A DNA stretch of 64,000 nucleotides from a virus, in IMG/VR virus record IMGVR_UViG_3300017987_000071, positions 19,733 through 83,732 of that record; one strand, 5' to 3'. The notes under the pieces were generated by a model, which did no database searches, was not told where the DNA came from, and saw only the letters and a list, made by a program, of their open reading frames with translations. The position numbers were made by a program, and so were the translations under genes. Below are positions 41,254 to 49,708 of the stretch, in pieces (the first letter of the stretch is position 1; every line of letters starts with the position of its first letter).

Positions 41254-42465
41254 CTAGAACCTGCTAGTTTCAGCAATCAATTGGCGCACAGCAAGAGAAG
41301 GATTAACACCACGCATAACTTTTCTAACAGCACTTTCTACCGCTGTTTTCTTCATATCAGCACCCGCAGGCAACGGTTGCTCACCTTCTACCTCTCTACC
41401 AGCAGAAGTTGACGCAGGATCATCCTTATCAAGAGGATCAGTTGTCTGCTCAGGACCCGGCACTGCGGTAGTAGTTTTAGGGTCAACAGCTTGATTATCC
41501 CCACCACCCTTAGTAGTCAATTCGTCAGCAGTAGGCGCAATAGGTGTCTTAGCACCCTCGTCCTCACCAAGCCAATAACCATCCCAATCATTTAAAGATT
41601 CCATCTCTGGTTCATCCTCCTCATCCTCTTCGGGGGGCAACTCTGGTTCTGGTTCTTCATCAGGTTCCTTATCATCAACTGGGTCTTCCTCTTCCCAAAT
41701 TACAGAATTCAAATAGTCCACATAGGACTCCTTCTTACAATCCTCCCCCTTTACATCCTTCTTACTTGCCTTCTTTTTCTTCTCTTCCTCTGCCTTAGTT
41801 GCCTCTGACTTCACCTCAAAAAGCCCATTGTAAATTGAATGTGACTCCACAGCAGCAATGCCTGGAGTAGTTGACGTTGTAGTAACCACAGAAGGAGTAG
41901 TTATCATTGGCGCTGTAGGCTCCTCATCTGGAACAACAGGCGCATCAACTTCATCACCAACCTTGGAAAGGTCCCCAGGGTGAGTGCTAACTACATTCTG
42001 CTCTGATGTAGGCATTACTACACCGTCAACTACTCCATGCGTATGAGTATAACTCTGTGGACCTGTAGCTGGATCGGTAGTACCATCACCATCCATATCA
42101 AGGTCAACATAATGAGTATGTCCATCAGCAGGATCAGGAGAAGTCACATAACGAGTAGTCACAACGTCAGGCAAAGTCTCTTCAAGTAAATAAGGAGACC
42201 TTGCAAAAAAAGACTCTTTCTTTTGACTGCCATTTACAGCAGCAGCAGTAACAGGAGTAGCGCCAACTTCGGGTGGAGCAGCCCCCTCCTTTTGAACTTG
42301 GTCTGTTGTCAATAGTACGATCTGGTCGTTGAACGGACCACTGCTAACACATTTCACCTTTAACTGGGTAGCCTCAGCGCCCTCTTCTCCTACTTCCACA
42401 ACAGAACCTCTCAACTGCAAACCGTCCTTATTAGTCCACAGTACAGAATCACCAACGTTTATCAT
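41254..42465 (-). CDS. Acidic low-complexity protein with C-terminal tag, 403 aa
   Basis: ATG at 42465 with GGAG. An N-terminal SH3-like stretch (VGDSVLWTNKDGLQLRGSVV) is followed by a His/Asp segment, GHTHYVDLDMDGDGTTDP and later YTHTHGVVDG, likely metal binding. Then comes a long Glu/Asp/Pro-rich region (about residues 230-300). The end VESAVRKVMRGVNPSLAVRQ followed by LIAETSRF is a strong tag copy that includes IAE, a possible gp21-type cleavage site. Acidic composition recalls T4 scaffold gp22, but the length and order differ; a scaffold-like or packaged role is inference. Confidence 0.68.
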   Translation of the reverse strand: MINVGDSVLWTNKDGLQLRGSVVEVGEEGAEATQLKVKCVSSGPFNDQIVLLTTDQVQKEGAAPPEVGATPVTAAAVNGSQKKESFFARSPYLLEETLPDVVTTRYVTSPDPADGHTHYVDLDMDGDGTTDPATGPQSYTHTHGVVDGVVMPTSEQNVVSTHPGDLSKVGDEVDAPVVPDEEPTAPMITTPSVVTTTSTTPGIAAVESHSIYNGLFEVKSEATKAEEEKKKKASKKDVKGEDCKKESYVDYLNSVIWEEEDPVDDKEPDEEPEPELPPEEDEEDEPEMESLNDWDGYWLGEDEGAKTPIAPTADELTTKGGGDNQAVDPKTTTAVPGPEQTTDPLDKDDPASTSAGREVEGEQPLPAGADMKKTAVESAVRKVMRGVNPSLAVRQLIAETSRF

Positions 42466-42475
42466 TGATAGTCTC

Positions 42476-44521
42476 CTATCTTAAACCAAATCGTGATCTC
42501 AGATGATGCCTTGAAACGACAGGCGCTTGCTTCTTCAAAGTTGCAACCGCAGCCCGCACAGCATCAGGCGCCACCTTCTTAAACATCTTATTGATAAGCG
42601 CATCTCTACGCTTCTTTAAATAATCCTCAAACTCTCTACGCTGCTGGTCTAAAGCAGCAAAACCCAACTGAGCAGGGGGCACACCAAATTCATATTCCCC
42701 CATACTCTTATTTACCATAGCATCAGCCAACTTGCTTGAAACAAGTTCCAAAATAGATGGATACTTACCCATCGTTGTCACACGCGAAACAGTACCCCCG
42801 GAACTAAATGCTTGCTTAAGAAAACCAGCAGCACGCTTATCCTTAACGTTAATCATCTTAATGCGATTAGATGCTATATCCACACCTTGAACTCTCCCAC
42901 GAATCAATTCCCCTTGCATAAACTCTGTCATCTTAAACGGATAAAGCAAAAGATAGTAAACCAACGAATCTATATCCTTCCCTTTAGCTTCATCTGTCAA
43001 CAACCTTGCACCCTTAAGTACTCGAATCACAGAGCGAAACATATTGAATGTTGGATTATTAGCACGACCAACAATATTCTTTAAATCCCCACCCTTCATT
43101 CTCTTAATTATCTTATCAACCTTATTCTTGTCCACTGCTTGTGCTAATCCCAACTGCCCACGAAGAACAATAGACCTATTAAACGCATTACCTTTAGTCT
43201 GAACATGATACAATTTAGCATCCGCTGCGGAGGGGTCCCCAGATAAATACCAGTCTATTGCACTAGGATAAATAGTTGGTCGCAATCTAGGTTGGTCAGA
43301 ATAGGCTAACTCTGCTTTAATCTCCCCTAAAAGCTTCTCCTCCCCAGACCAATCCTGCTCCACGACCTCCACAAATAAAAAATGCCCAACCGCTTCATCC
43401 ACTTCCTGTTTCAACAAAGGATGTGTAGCCAAATGACCTGATATCTTCTTCTTCAACACATAAGCAACCTGATCCTTATTCTTTAGCAGAATTGCATTAC
43501 CCCGCACAGCAGCATCTCGCCTATCCTTTACAACTTCAGCAGAATGCTTACTAAAGTCAGCACCAGCAACATCACGCAACCTATCCTCAACCTCACGATA
43601 TTGTGGACTACCAGGGGTTGTCCGCCGCATAAAATCCTTCAACTCCCCAATTTTTTGTTTACGCTCCTTTGCTTGACGCTTAGCTACCTTTGACACTTGC
43701 TTCTTACCACCTGAAGTCGTTGGGTCAATCTCAGCAGAGCGTAATAACTGTACATCACTATCATGACTCAAGTTAACCTTAGTGCATAATACATCGGACT
43801 GATAACCATAAGTGTTCACCAAATGAACTCTTAAGTCATCTACCGTTTTCAGTGTCTCACCTTTTCCAAAAATCGTATGAATCACGATATCATCCATTTG
43901 ACTAAATACTGTTTTAAAAGATGGAGAGCCACACAGATCGCCAAAGCCAATCTGCCAAGGGTCTTTTGGCAACTTCTGTTTAAGCAAAGTTACCAACATA
44001 CGAGCTTCATCGTCTTCCTGATCTGGCAAATCAACTAACCTACTACGAGCAAGTCTAATCTGCTCTTCCAATTGAGAGTTTAAACTCTCAATTACCAGCA
44101 GAGTCTCCTCCCCATTCTTAAACAACTCATGATAAAAACTCCGCAGATTTGCTAACTTTCCCCTATCATACTCTTTGACAAAAAACCCACCAACACCGAG
44201 CAAACGACGAGCTTTCCCGCCTATAACATCCCCTTTATCTTGGTTATCAAAAACATCCTTAGCCAAACCAATATCAAACATCTCCTTCACAGACTCATGG
44301 TCGCCAATAGCAAAAAAGAATTGCTCAGACTGTATATAAATAGCAACGATTGGAATCTGTATAGTATCAGACGGCAAATTACGACGAGCAAAATCCCCAA
44401 AGCCATACTTAGAGCCAGTAAAGTCATCCAGTTGCATCTTATACTGAAAAACAGCCACAACGCCCTCAGCGCCATAACTAACTTCAACCTCTTCCGTCAA
44501 TCTCTGCATCATCATCATCAT
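42476..44521 (-). CDS. Large hypothetical protein, 681 aa, starting with five ATG codons
   Basis: Starts ATG x5 then CAG (44521 is the first, overlapping the upstream stop as ATGA, with GGGGAG just before). Mostly helical with alternating charged segments; KVAKRQAKERKQKIGELKDF and many Lys-rich stretches lie in the middle. The first 100 residues are strand-like (YGAEGVVAVFQYKMQLDDFT). The C-terminus is basic with a helix (FEDYLKKRRDALINKMFKKV). No enzyme motif recognised. Size and position near structural genes suggest a virion or internal protein. Confidence 0.68.
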   Translation of the reverse strand: MMMMMQRLTEEVEVSYGAEGVVAVFQYKMQLDDFTGSKYGFGDFARRNLPSDTIQIPIVAIYIQSEQFFFAIGDHESVKEMFDIGLAKDVFDNQDKGDVIGGKARRLLGVGGFFVKEYDRGKLANLRSFYHELFKNGEETLLVIESLNSQLEEQIRLARSRLVDLPDQEDDEARMLVTLLKQKLPKDPWQIGFGDLCGSPSFKTVFSQMDDIVIHTIFGKGETLKTVDDLRVHLVNTYGYQSDVLCTKVNLSHDSDVQLLRSAEIDPTTSGGKKQVSKVAKRQAKERKQKIGELKDFMRRTTPGSPQYREVEDRLRDVAGADFSKHSAEVVKDRRDAAVRGNAILLKNKDQVAYVLKKKISGHLATHPLLKQEVDEAVGHFLFVEVVEQDWSGEEKLLGEIKAELAYSDQPRLRPTIYPSAIDWYLSGDPSAADAKLYHVQTKGNAFNRSIVLRGQLGLAQAVDKNKVDKIIKRMKGGDLKNIVGRANNPTFNMFRSVIRVLKGARLLTDEAKGKDIDSLVYYLLLYPFKMTEFMQGELIRGRVQGVDIASNRIKMINVKDKRAAGFLKQAFSSGGTVSRVTTMGKYPSILELVSSKLADAMVNKSMGEYEFGVPPAQLGFAALDQQRREFEDYLKKRRDALINKMFKKVAPDAVRAAVATLKKQAPVVSRHHLRSRFGLR

Positions 44522-45216
44522 CGCACTCCCCACAAACTCCCGTCTAAGAAGTGCACAAGCAACCCGTTGAACATACTGAGCACCAAGCGGGAAGACATCT
44601 CCGTACTATCTGCTAAAAGCTCAACTGTTTGCTTTATCAAAAGTCCCACCTTCTCAGCAAACTGAGCATCCGACACACTAATTCGCAATACCAAATCACG
44701 AGCAGCGTCTGCTACCTTATCACCAGCCCCCTGGAGCGACCACTCCCACAGCCAACCAGCAATCTCTGGTTTGGCTGCCAAGGAAGGGTCAAACACAGAA
44801 GCAAACCTACGCTTTAACTCTTCCAAATCCTCCTTGGATACCGATTGGCGCTTAAAACTCTCAAGCACACCAACCAACACCCACTTTAGCAAAACAACAA
44901 CACCCTTATAAGTGTTTTCAGCACCCAACGGAGCCAATGCTTTAAGTACAGCATGGGCCAAATCCGTAGATGCTATGGTAGGCTTCACCTCCACGGCTTC
45001 ACGCACCCCACGATTAGAACTTCGAGTCAAACTTCGTTGAACTTTAGCACGCATGCTTTTAGCCCCAATCGACTTGCGTATTCGTCCCTTCAATTGCGGT
45101 TTAACAGGACGTTGCTTTGTACGCTTCTCCCGCTCCTTCTCCCTCTTCTTTTTGATCTCCGAGTACTGCGGGAGACGAACACCCGGGGAACTAATTGCTT
45201 TCAAGGGTTTTGGCAT
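44518..45216 (-). CDS. Basic-N-terminus hypothetical protein, 232 aa
   Basis: ATG at 45216 overlaps the fibre-gene stop (TGATG) with AGGAG upstream. The first 75 residues are strongly basic (KKKREKEREKRTKQRPVKPQ; GRIRKSIGAKSMRAKVQRSL), suggesting DNA or RNA contact. The remaining 150 residues are helical and neutral (HAVLKALAPLGAENTYKGVV; VGLLIKQTVELLADSTEMSS). No family recognised. Could be an internal or DNA-binding head protein. Confidence 0.62.
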   Translation of the reverse strand: MPKPLKAISSPGVRLPQYSEIKKKREKEREKRTKQRPVKPQLKGRIRKSIGAKSMRAKVQRSLTRSSNRGVREAVEVKPTIASTDLAHAVLKALAPLGAENTYKGVVVLLKWVLVGVLESFKRQSVSKEDLEELKRRFASVFDPSLAAKPEIAGWLWEWSLQGAGDKVADAARDLVLRISVSDAQFAEKVGLLIKQTVELLADSTEMSSRLVLSMFNGLLVHFLDGSLWGVR

Positions 45217-46211
45217 CAATATGCTCCTAAATCTGCCAGCGACATAGAACCACCAGCATCTAGTAAATTCGCTGCAATATCTACCTCAAAATCGGACTCG
45301 TGTATCTCAAGTCTATAAATAACCCCTTGAGGCGTAAGATACTTCTGTGGTATAACGTCAAAATGAAAATACCCGTCGTCGTTAGTAAGCACCACTGCTT
45401 TCCTTCCCGTAATGATTATACCACCTGTTGTATAAGCCTCATCGGGATATTCCACCCACAACCTAACCTGAATGCCAGCACGAGGCTCAACGCCTAAAGC
45501 GTCTGACACATAACCATAAACTCTTGTTGTACCTGGGGGCACTGGCATATCTCCACCTCCTGGCGTACCGTAAAGTTCCACTCTCATAGCGGTATAACTC
45601 ACCGCCACCGAGTAGGGATTTGTATAGACATCTGTACTCCCTACACGATTAAGATACACCTTATATGTTCCTGGTGCAAGATTAAAAATGGCTTCACCCA
45701 AAATATTTGTAGTTTGGTAGGCAACCAACGCATCCAGCGAATTACGTACAACCACTGTAACATTAGGCACAACAATGCCACCTGTAGTCTTTACGACTAT
45801 AGTAACCTGAGTTATGCCATCGCCCGTCAGCAAGGTTGCTATTGTCTCAGCCAACCGTCCATTGAGTACACCAATCTGATTCACATAACGTCCTTTCGGG
45901 GATACACTCAACGCTTCCGCAGCAAGCAAATAATCACCATTGGGGAATTTATCAAGATCAAGAGGAACGGTATCACCACTTAGCACAATACCATAATACC
46001 CATCAAGATTTGCAGCATCTAGTTTGCTAAGCGATATGCGAGGAGAGTTTGCAGAAGCATAAGCTTTAAATGTATCATCACCACTACCACCGTACCTACT
46101 GCTAAAATCAAAGTAGGTACCATCAAGCAACGCCAACACAGCAAAATCCACCGAGGTAGTCAATGGACTTCCTAACGGATTAAATACAGGCACGCTTATA
46201 GGTAATAGCAT
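45216..46211 (-). CDS. Fibre/adhesin-like protein with two Ig-like (carboxypeptidase-regulatory-like) domains
   Basis: 331 aa, ATG at 46211. The N-terminal third is strand-rich. Then GITQVTIVVKTTGGIVVPNV (with TTNILGEAIFNLAPGTYKVY) forms one prealbumin-like domain, and RVYGYVSDALGVEPRAGIQV (with NDDGYFHFDVIPQ) forms a second. Such domains are frequent in phage tail fibres and surface-exposed virion proteins. Ends in AANLLDAGGSMSLADLGAY. Part of the 45-50 kb fibre cluster. Confidence 0.72.
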   Translation of the reverse strand: MLLPISVPVFNPLGSPLTTSVDFAVLALLDGTYFDFSSRYGGSGDDTFKAYASANSPRISLSKLDAANLDGYYGIVLSGDTVPLDLDKFPNGDYLLAAEALSVSPKGRYVNQIGVLNGRLAETIATLLTGDGITQVTIVVKTTGGIVVPNVTVVVRNSLDALVAYQTTNILGEAIFNLAPGTYKVYLNRVGSTDVYTNPYSVAVSYTAMRVELYGTPGGGDMPVPPGTTRVYGYVSDALGVEPRAGIQVRLWVEYPDEAYTTGGIIITGRKAVVLTNDDGYFHFDVIPQKYLTPQGVIYRLEIHESDFEVDIAANLLDAGGSMSLADLGAY

Positions 46212-46215
46212 AATC

Positions 46216-46917
46216 TCATCCTGCTAAACTAAACTCAAACCCACAAACCCCAGCACTAGCAACACCACCACTAACAACCTTATACTCAACCTTCCCATCT
46301 GTCACATGTGCTATCGCATACTCCTTATGCCCACAATAATGCACAGGGATAATCTCCCCATCATCCTCAGACTCATACGGACGAAAATAAACCGGAGCAG
46401 TCCCCATATTACACAAGCAATAACAACCATATTTAGCATCACTTGGTATCCTATGAGACACATCAATAGAAGTCCAATTCAGCACAGTACCATTACCAAG
46501 AACTTGGTTATGTGTTGCCATATCACACCGATACTTAAGAGTCCTAGCATCCATCTTCCCCGTCACAGCAAAATCTAGTATCTGCTGGGAATTCACGGTC
46601 CTAAAATAACCTATAAAACGCTTCTTAGTATATCCTTCCGGCAATGTAGGAGAGTCTTTACTCACAGATAACAACCCACCCATATGCTCAGTAGTAGGAT
46701 TTACAATAACAAAAACATTCATGAAGCAATTACTACCCAACCCACCAGTATCCATACCATTCACCCCCACAGTTGTGGGGTCAATAAGCAAATCTACCTG
46801 AGAGTTAATCGTTACAGGTTCTTCGCCGTTATCATCAGCACAGTACCCTAAAAGCACTCGGATTTTACCATCCACATACTCGTACTCATACCCCCGAAAC
46901 TCATATGGAATAACCAC
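46216..46917 (-). CDS. Predicted virion fibre-associated protein, 233 aa
   Basis: ATG at 46917, sharing one base with the upstream stop. Beta-rich sequence with glycine and aromatic residues (FRGYEYEYVDGKIRVLLGYC; YGCYCLCNMGTAPVYFRPYE). No catalytic motif. Its place between fibre genes supports a baseplate or fibre role. Confidence 0.6.
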   Translation of the reverse strand: MVIPYEFRGYEYEYVDGKIRVLLGYCADDNGEEPVTINSQVDLLIDPTTVGVNGMDTGGLGSNCFMNVFVIVNPTTEHMGGLLSVSKDSPTLPEGYTKKRFIGYFRTVNSQQILDFAVTGKMDARTLKYRCDMATHNQVLGNGTVLNWTSIDVSHRIPSDAKYGCYCLCNMGTAPVYFRPYESEDDGEIIPVHYCGHKEYAIAHVTDGKVEYKVVSGGVASAGVCGFEFSLAG

Positions 46918-47156
46918 TAAGCATCCTCCTGAATCAGTTTAAGAAGACCACCCTGGAAGTCAACCTCCCACGGCTTATTGCCTAACTTCACTCCAAGTTC
47001 GCTCTCGAAGTCTTTAACCCACAAGGCACGAAGCAAATTCGCCTCCTGCTTTGCAGCATGATAATTATCCTCTGCCAACCGTTGGCGCAAAACAATATTC
47101 TCCATCTGAAGCAATAATTTAGGAGATAACTTAAACTCATTACGTTCATCACTCAT
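46917..47156 (-). CDS. Hypothetical protein, 79 aa
   Basis: ATG at 47156. Helical (LSPKLLLQMENIVLRQRLAE; NYHAAKQEANLLRALWVKDF), followed by a short strand segment and QGGLLKLIQEDA. Sits between two fibre-type genes with 1-4 base overlaps; a fibre-assembly helper is possible. Confidence 0.55.
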   Translation of the reverse strand: MSDERNEFKLSPKLLLQMENIVLRQRLAEDNYHAAKQEANLLRALWVKDFESELGVKLGNKPWEVDFQGGLLKLIQEDA

Positions 47157-48442
47157 GACTGACTCCCAACTACAACACCATCAGTATCCGACGTTGGTGC
47201 ACTACTTTTAATACGCAAGTCACCGGTAGAATCAACCCAAATATGATAACTACCCAAGGTCAAACAAGCGTCATCAGTTACAGCATCAACACGCTTTACA
47301 GAAAACTTAGAAGAGCCTTCATGCTGTACACGAAAACTCTCCTTTCCGTCAACCTGATTGCTATCTGTATCAACATCAACCGTACCCCCACGAACATTAA
47401 TATCAATATCCGTCGTAGTATACGCATTCTCAATATCACCCAAATAAATATCTGCCACCGCACCACCCGGCTCTCCCAATTGAAAGCCATTAGAAGGCGT
47501 TATCTTAGCCGGACTTCCACTACCCAAAATATTAATAGACCCAACCTTCACATCGTCAAAATACCCATAGCGCCAACGTATACTTGAAGTTCCTAAATCA
47601 TAAGCAGAATCAAGCAAGGGATGCGTATGCTGAAAATATGAAATACCTTCATGGCGAACACTACCAACAACACGCAACATCTCAGAACCAGAAAATACAA
47701 CAGCACCCAATACCAAATTTCCCGTATTCTGCCACAAACCTAAATCAACCCTAAAGGCAGCATCAGTGCCATAAGCATAAGCACCAATGCGAGTACCACC
47801 TGAGCCATCTGACTTAAAGTAACCCCCGTAGTGGTTTTTGCTCGCAGTATTTGCTTCAGAGTGTCCATACACACCGTATGACTCTCTACAAATAACAAAG
47901 CTTGGCACATGCCCACATACACCATGCAAAAAAGAACCTTGGCAAGCACCCCTTGATCCCAATGTACCATACACCCCATAAACATATGAATACATAGATG
48001 AATCATAGTTTGCATCATTCGTGTATGCTGTAAAGTATCCTGAATACAGTTTAATACCGCCTCCAGCGCTAGTATTATTTGTATTATTGATAAGCGAATA
48101 TATACCATACGCCGAGGAATAGTTATTAAAAAAACCGGAACTATTGTTCGTAACATCCAAATTGATCCCACGGCAAGAGCGAGGCATAACCATCGAATTA
48201 TTCGCTAATGAGACATCAATACCGCGAGGTTGCCCAAACGAGCTATATGTATGTGATATCGACATAGCATACGCTACAGTAGACGCACCCACACAAGTCA
48301 CACGACCAACAACACGCAAGGTATCCTGTGTACCTATAGTAGTCGCCCCAACAACAGCATAATCCGCTGTCAGCACCTCACCATTTTGCAACTCATCGTA
48401 AGAGCCATCACTTGCGATAACTAACGGTCTAAAATATGCCAT
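47153..48442 (-). CDS. Tail-fibre-like protein, 429 aa
   Basis: ATG at 48442. Long repetitive beta-rich sequence with many Gly/Ser/Tyr/Asn residues and no hydrophobic helices (YGIYSLINNTNNTSAGGGIK; SYGVYGHSEANTASKNHYGG). The C-terminal part has DLGTSSIRWRYGYFDDVKVG, a segment common in phage and bacterial fibre proteins just before an intramolecular chaperone or tip, and ends without an obvious chaperone. Likely binds the host surface. Confidence 0.78.
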   Translation of the reverse strand: MAYFRPLVIASDGSYDELQNGEVLTADYAVVGATTIGTQDTLRVVGRVTCVGASTVAYAMSISHTYSSFGQPRGIDVSLANNSMVMPRSCRGINLDVTNNSSGFFNNYSSAYGIYSLINNTNNTSAGGGIKLYSGYFTAYTNDANYDSSMYSYVYGVYGTLGSRGACQGSFLHGVCGHVPSFVICRESYGVYGHSEANTASKNHYGGYFKSDGSGGTRIGAYAYGTDAAFRVDLGLWQNTGNLVLGAVVFSGSEMLRVVGSVRHEGISYFQHTHPLLDSAYDLGTSSIRWRYGYFDDVKVGSINILGSGSPAKITPSNGFQLGEPGGAVADIYLGDIENAYTTTDIDINVRGGTVDVDTDSNQVDGKESFRVQHEGSSKFSVKRVDAVTDDACLTLGSYHIWVDSTGDLRIKSSAPTSDTDGVVVGSQS

Positions 48443-48444
48443 GC

Positions 48445-48984
48445 CTAAGCCCTTCTAACCGCGCGATTAATAAACAATACAATATCCGTAGAACTCTTAC
48501 CTATACCTACCAACTGCAAAAACGTTCCAAAACCCAAAGGAGGTAATGCTTGAATAGCCCCAGCGACCGTCGATGATATAAAATAACGAGAACCCGCTGT
48601 AAGGCCCGACTGATTACCATCTTCACCAGCAAGCAAAATCTTACCTGTATTCCCGGATGTAATTGCTTCCATCGCCACACCAATAGCAGGCATTGTAGTC
48701 CAACTATTGGCTCTTGCCTTACGCACTGTATTGGACGCAGAAACATACACCCAGTCACCAGCAGTTAAAGTCTCACCCGCCGTAAAAACAGCAACCACAG
48801 GCGAATTATTCACTACAAGTGTAGGGATCTCCGCCAAGCAAGCTTCAACATTAGTACCCACATAATTGCCCGCAGTATCTCTAACTCCAGTCTGATCAGC
48901 ACCCGATGGTGTACCCGTAGACGCTAACTCATTAGCATCTACGATTTCTATATCCACAAGTTGGTCTGCTCTAATCTTTCCCAT
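48445..48984 (-). CDS. Virion protein, 179 aa, fibre cluster
   Basis: ATG at 48984. N-terminus MGKIRADQLVDIEIVDANEL, then VFTAGETLTAGDWVYVSASN and SGNTGKILLAGEDGNQSGLT. This is the small beta-barrel sequence style of capsid-decoration or fibre proteins (DUF2190-like in feel). Starts with the same MGK(I/V)R leader as the next gene upstream. Probably structural. Confidence 0.65.
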   Translation of the reverse strand: MGKIRADQLVDIEIVDANELASTGTPSGADQTGVRDTAGNYVGTNVEACLAEIPTLVVNNSPVVAVFTAGETLTAGDWVYVSASNTVRKARANSWTTMPAIGVAMEAITSGNTGKILLAGEDGNQSGLTAGSRYFISSTVAGAIQALPPLGFGTFLQLVGIGKSSTDIVLFINRAVRRA

Positions 48985-49406
48985 TAGGCCTTCTCGTAAT
49001 GAACCACCAATAAATCAGGATTACCTGGAGCATCTCTTGGGGCATCACCAAGCGTAATAACTGTTTCGCCTGAAACCATATAAAACTCATCATCATCATC
49101 ATTATCGGTTGCAGCAGGCACCAAATTCAACGCTACACCGTTCAATAAAGGCTGCACATTGGTCTGATAAGGTGCTGTAGCAAGTGTAAAAAGCGTATTA
49201 GTACTATTAATTGTTCCCGTAGGCGTCTCATGCCAAACCTCGGTACGCTGAGCAGCAATCTCACGGGAATTAGTCCCATCATGATTATGTCCATCAGTAC
49301 CAGTATCAAACAGAATTTTAGTCTCCTGAATAGAAGCATCTGTTGCAACCTGAGCGTCATACAAAGACCCATCTAACGCCTGAGTATTTAATCTTACTTT
49401 ACCCAT
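48984..49406 (-). CDS. Virion protein with 'GHNHDG' and 'N.TN..FTLA' modules, 140 aa
   Basis: ATG at 49406, one-base overlap with the next. MGKVRLNTQALDGSLYDAQV, then TGTDGHNHDGTNSREIAAQR, a His-rich motif frequent in phage fibre/neck proteins. TGTINSTNTLFTLATAPYQT starts a module also present in the next protein upstream (GIVNGVNKVFITASPFANIV). Likely attached to fibre or baseplate. Confidence 0.68.
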   Translation of the reverse strand: MGKVRLNTQALDGSLYDAQVATDASIQETKILFDTGTDGHNHDGTNSREIAAQRTEVWHETPTGTINSTNTLFTLATAPYQTNVQPLLNGVALNLVPAATDNDDDDEFYMVSGETVITLGDAPRDAPGNPDLLVVHYEKA

Positions 49407-49418
49407 TAAAAAAGCCTC

Positions 49419-49703
49419 CTAAGCAATATCGTAATCTCCAGACACCACATCAGGCGCAATCTCTGAACGAGGTGCCTCAACCAACGTAACCTCGGAAGCC
49501 CCACTCACCGAGAACTCATTATTCTCTAACCGAACACCATTCAAATAGAGCACTATATTTGCAAAAGGACTAGCGGTAATAAACACCTTATTAACGCCAT
49601 TAACAATCCCTTGCAACTTCTCATTATAAACTCTTAAAGAAGACGGACCGCCACCACCTCCGCCACCTGGAGCAACAGGTCGCAACAAGCCACGATCTCC
49701 CAT
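49419..49703 (-). CDS. Small virion protein with Gly-rich N-terminus, 94 aa
   Basis: ATG at 49703. GGGGGGGPSSLRVYNEKLQG, then GIVNGVNKVFITASPFANIV and LYLNGVRLENNEF, a module I recognise from many phage virion proteins (INGVNxxFxTxxPF....VYLNG.RL). Ends DVVSGDYDIA. Probably a structural protein of fibre, baseplate or head decoration. Confidence 0.68.
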   Translation of the reverse strand: MGDRGLLRPVAPGGGGGGGPSSLRVYNEKLQGIVNGVNKVFITASPFANIVLYLNGVRLENNEFSVSGASEVTLVEAPRSEIAPDVVSGDYDIA

Positions 49704-49708
49704 CTATA

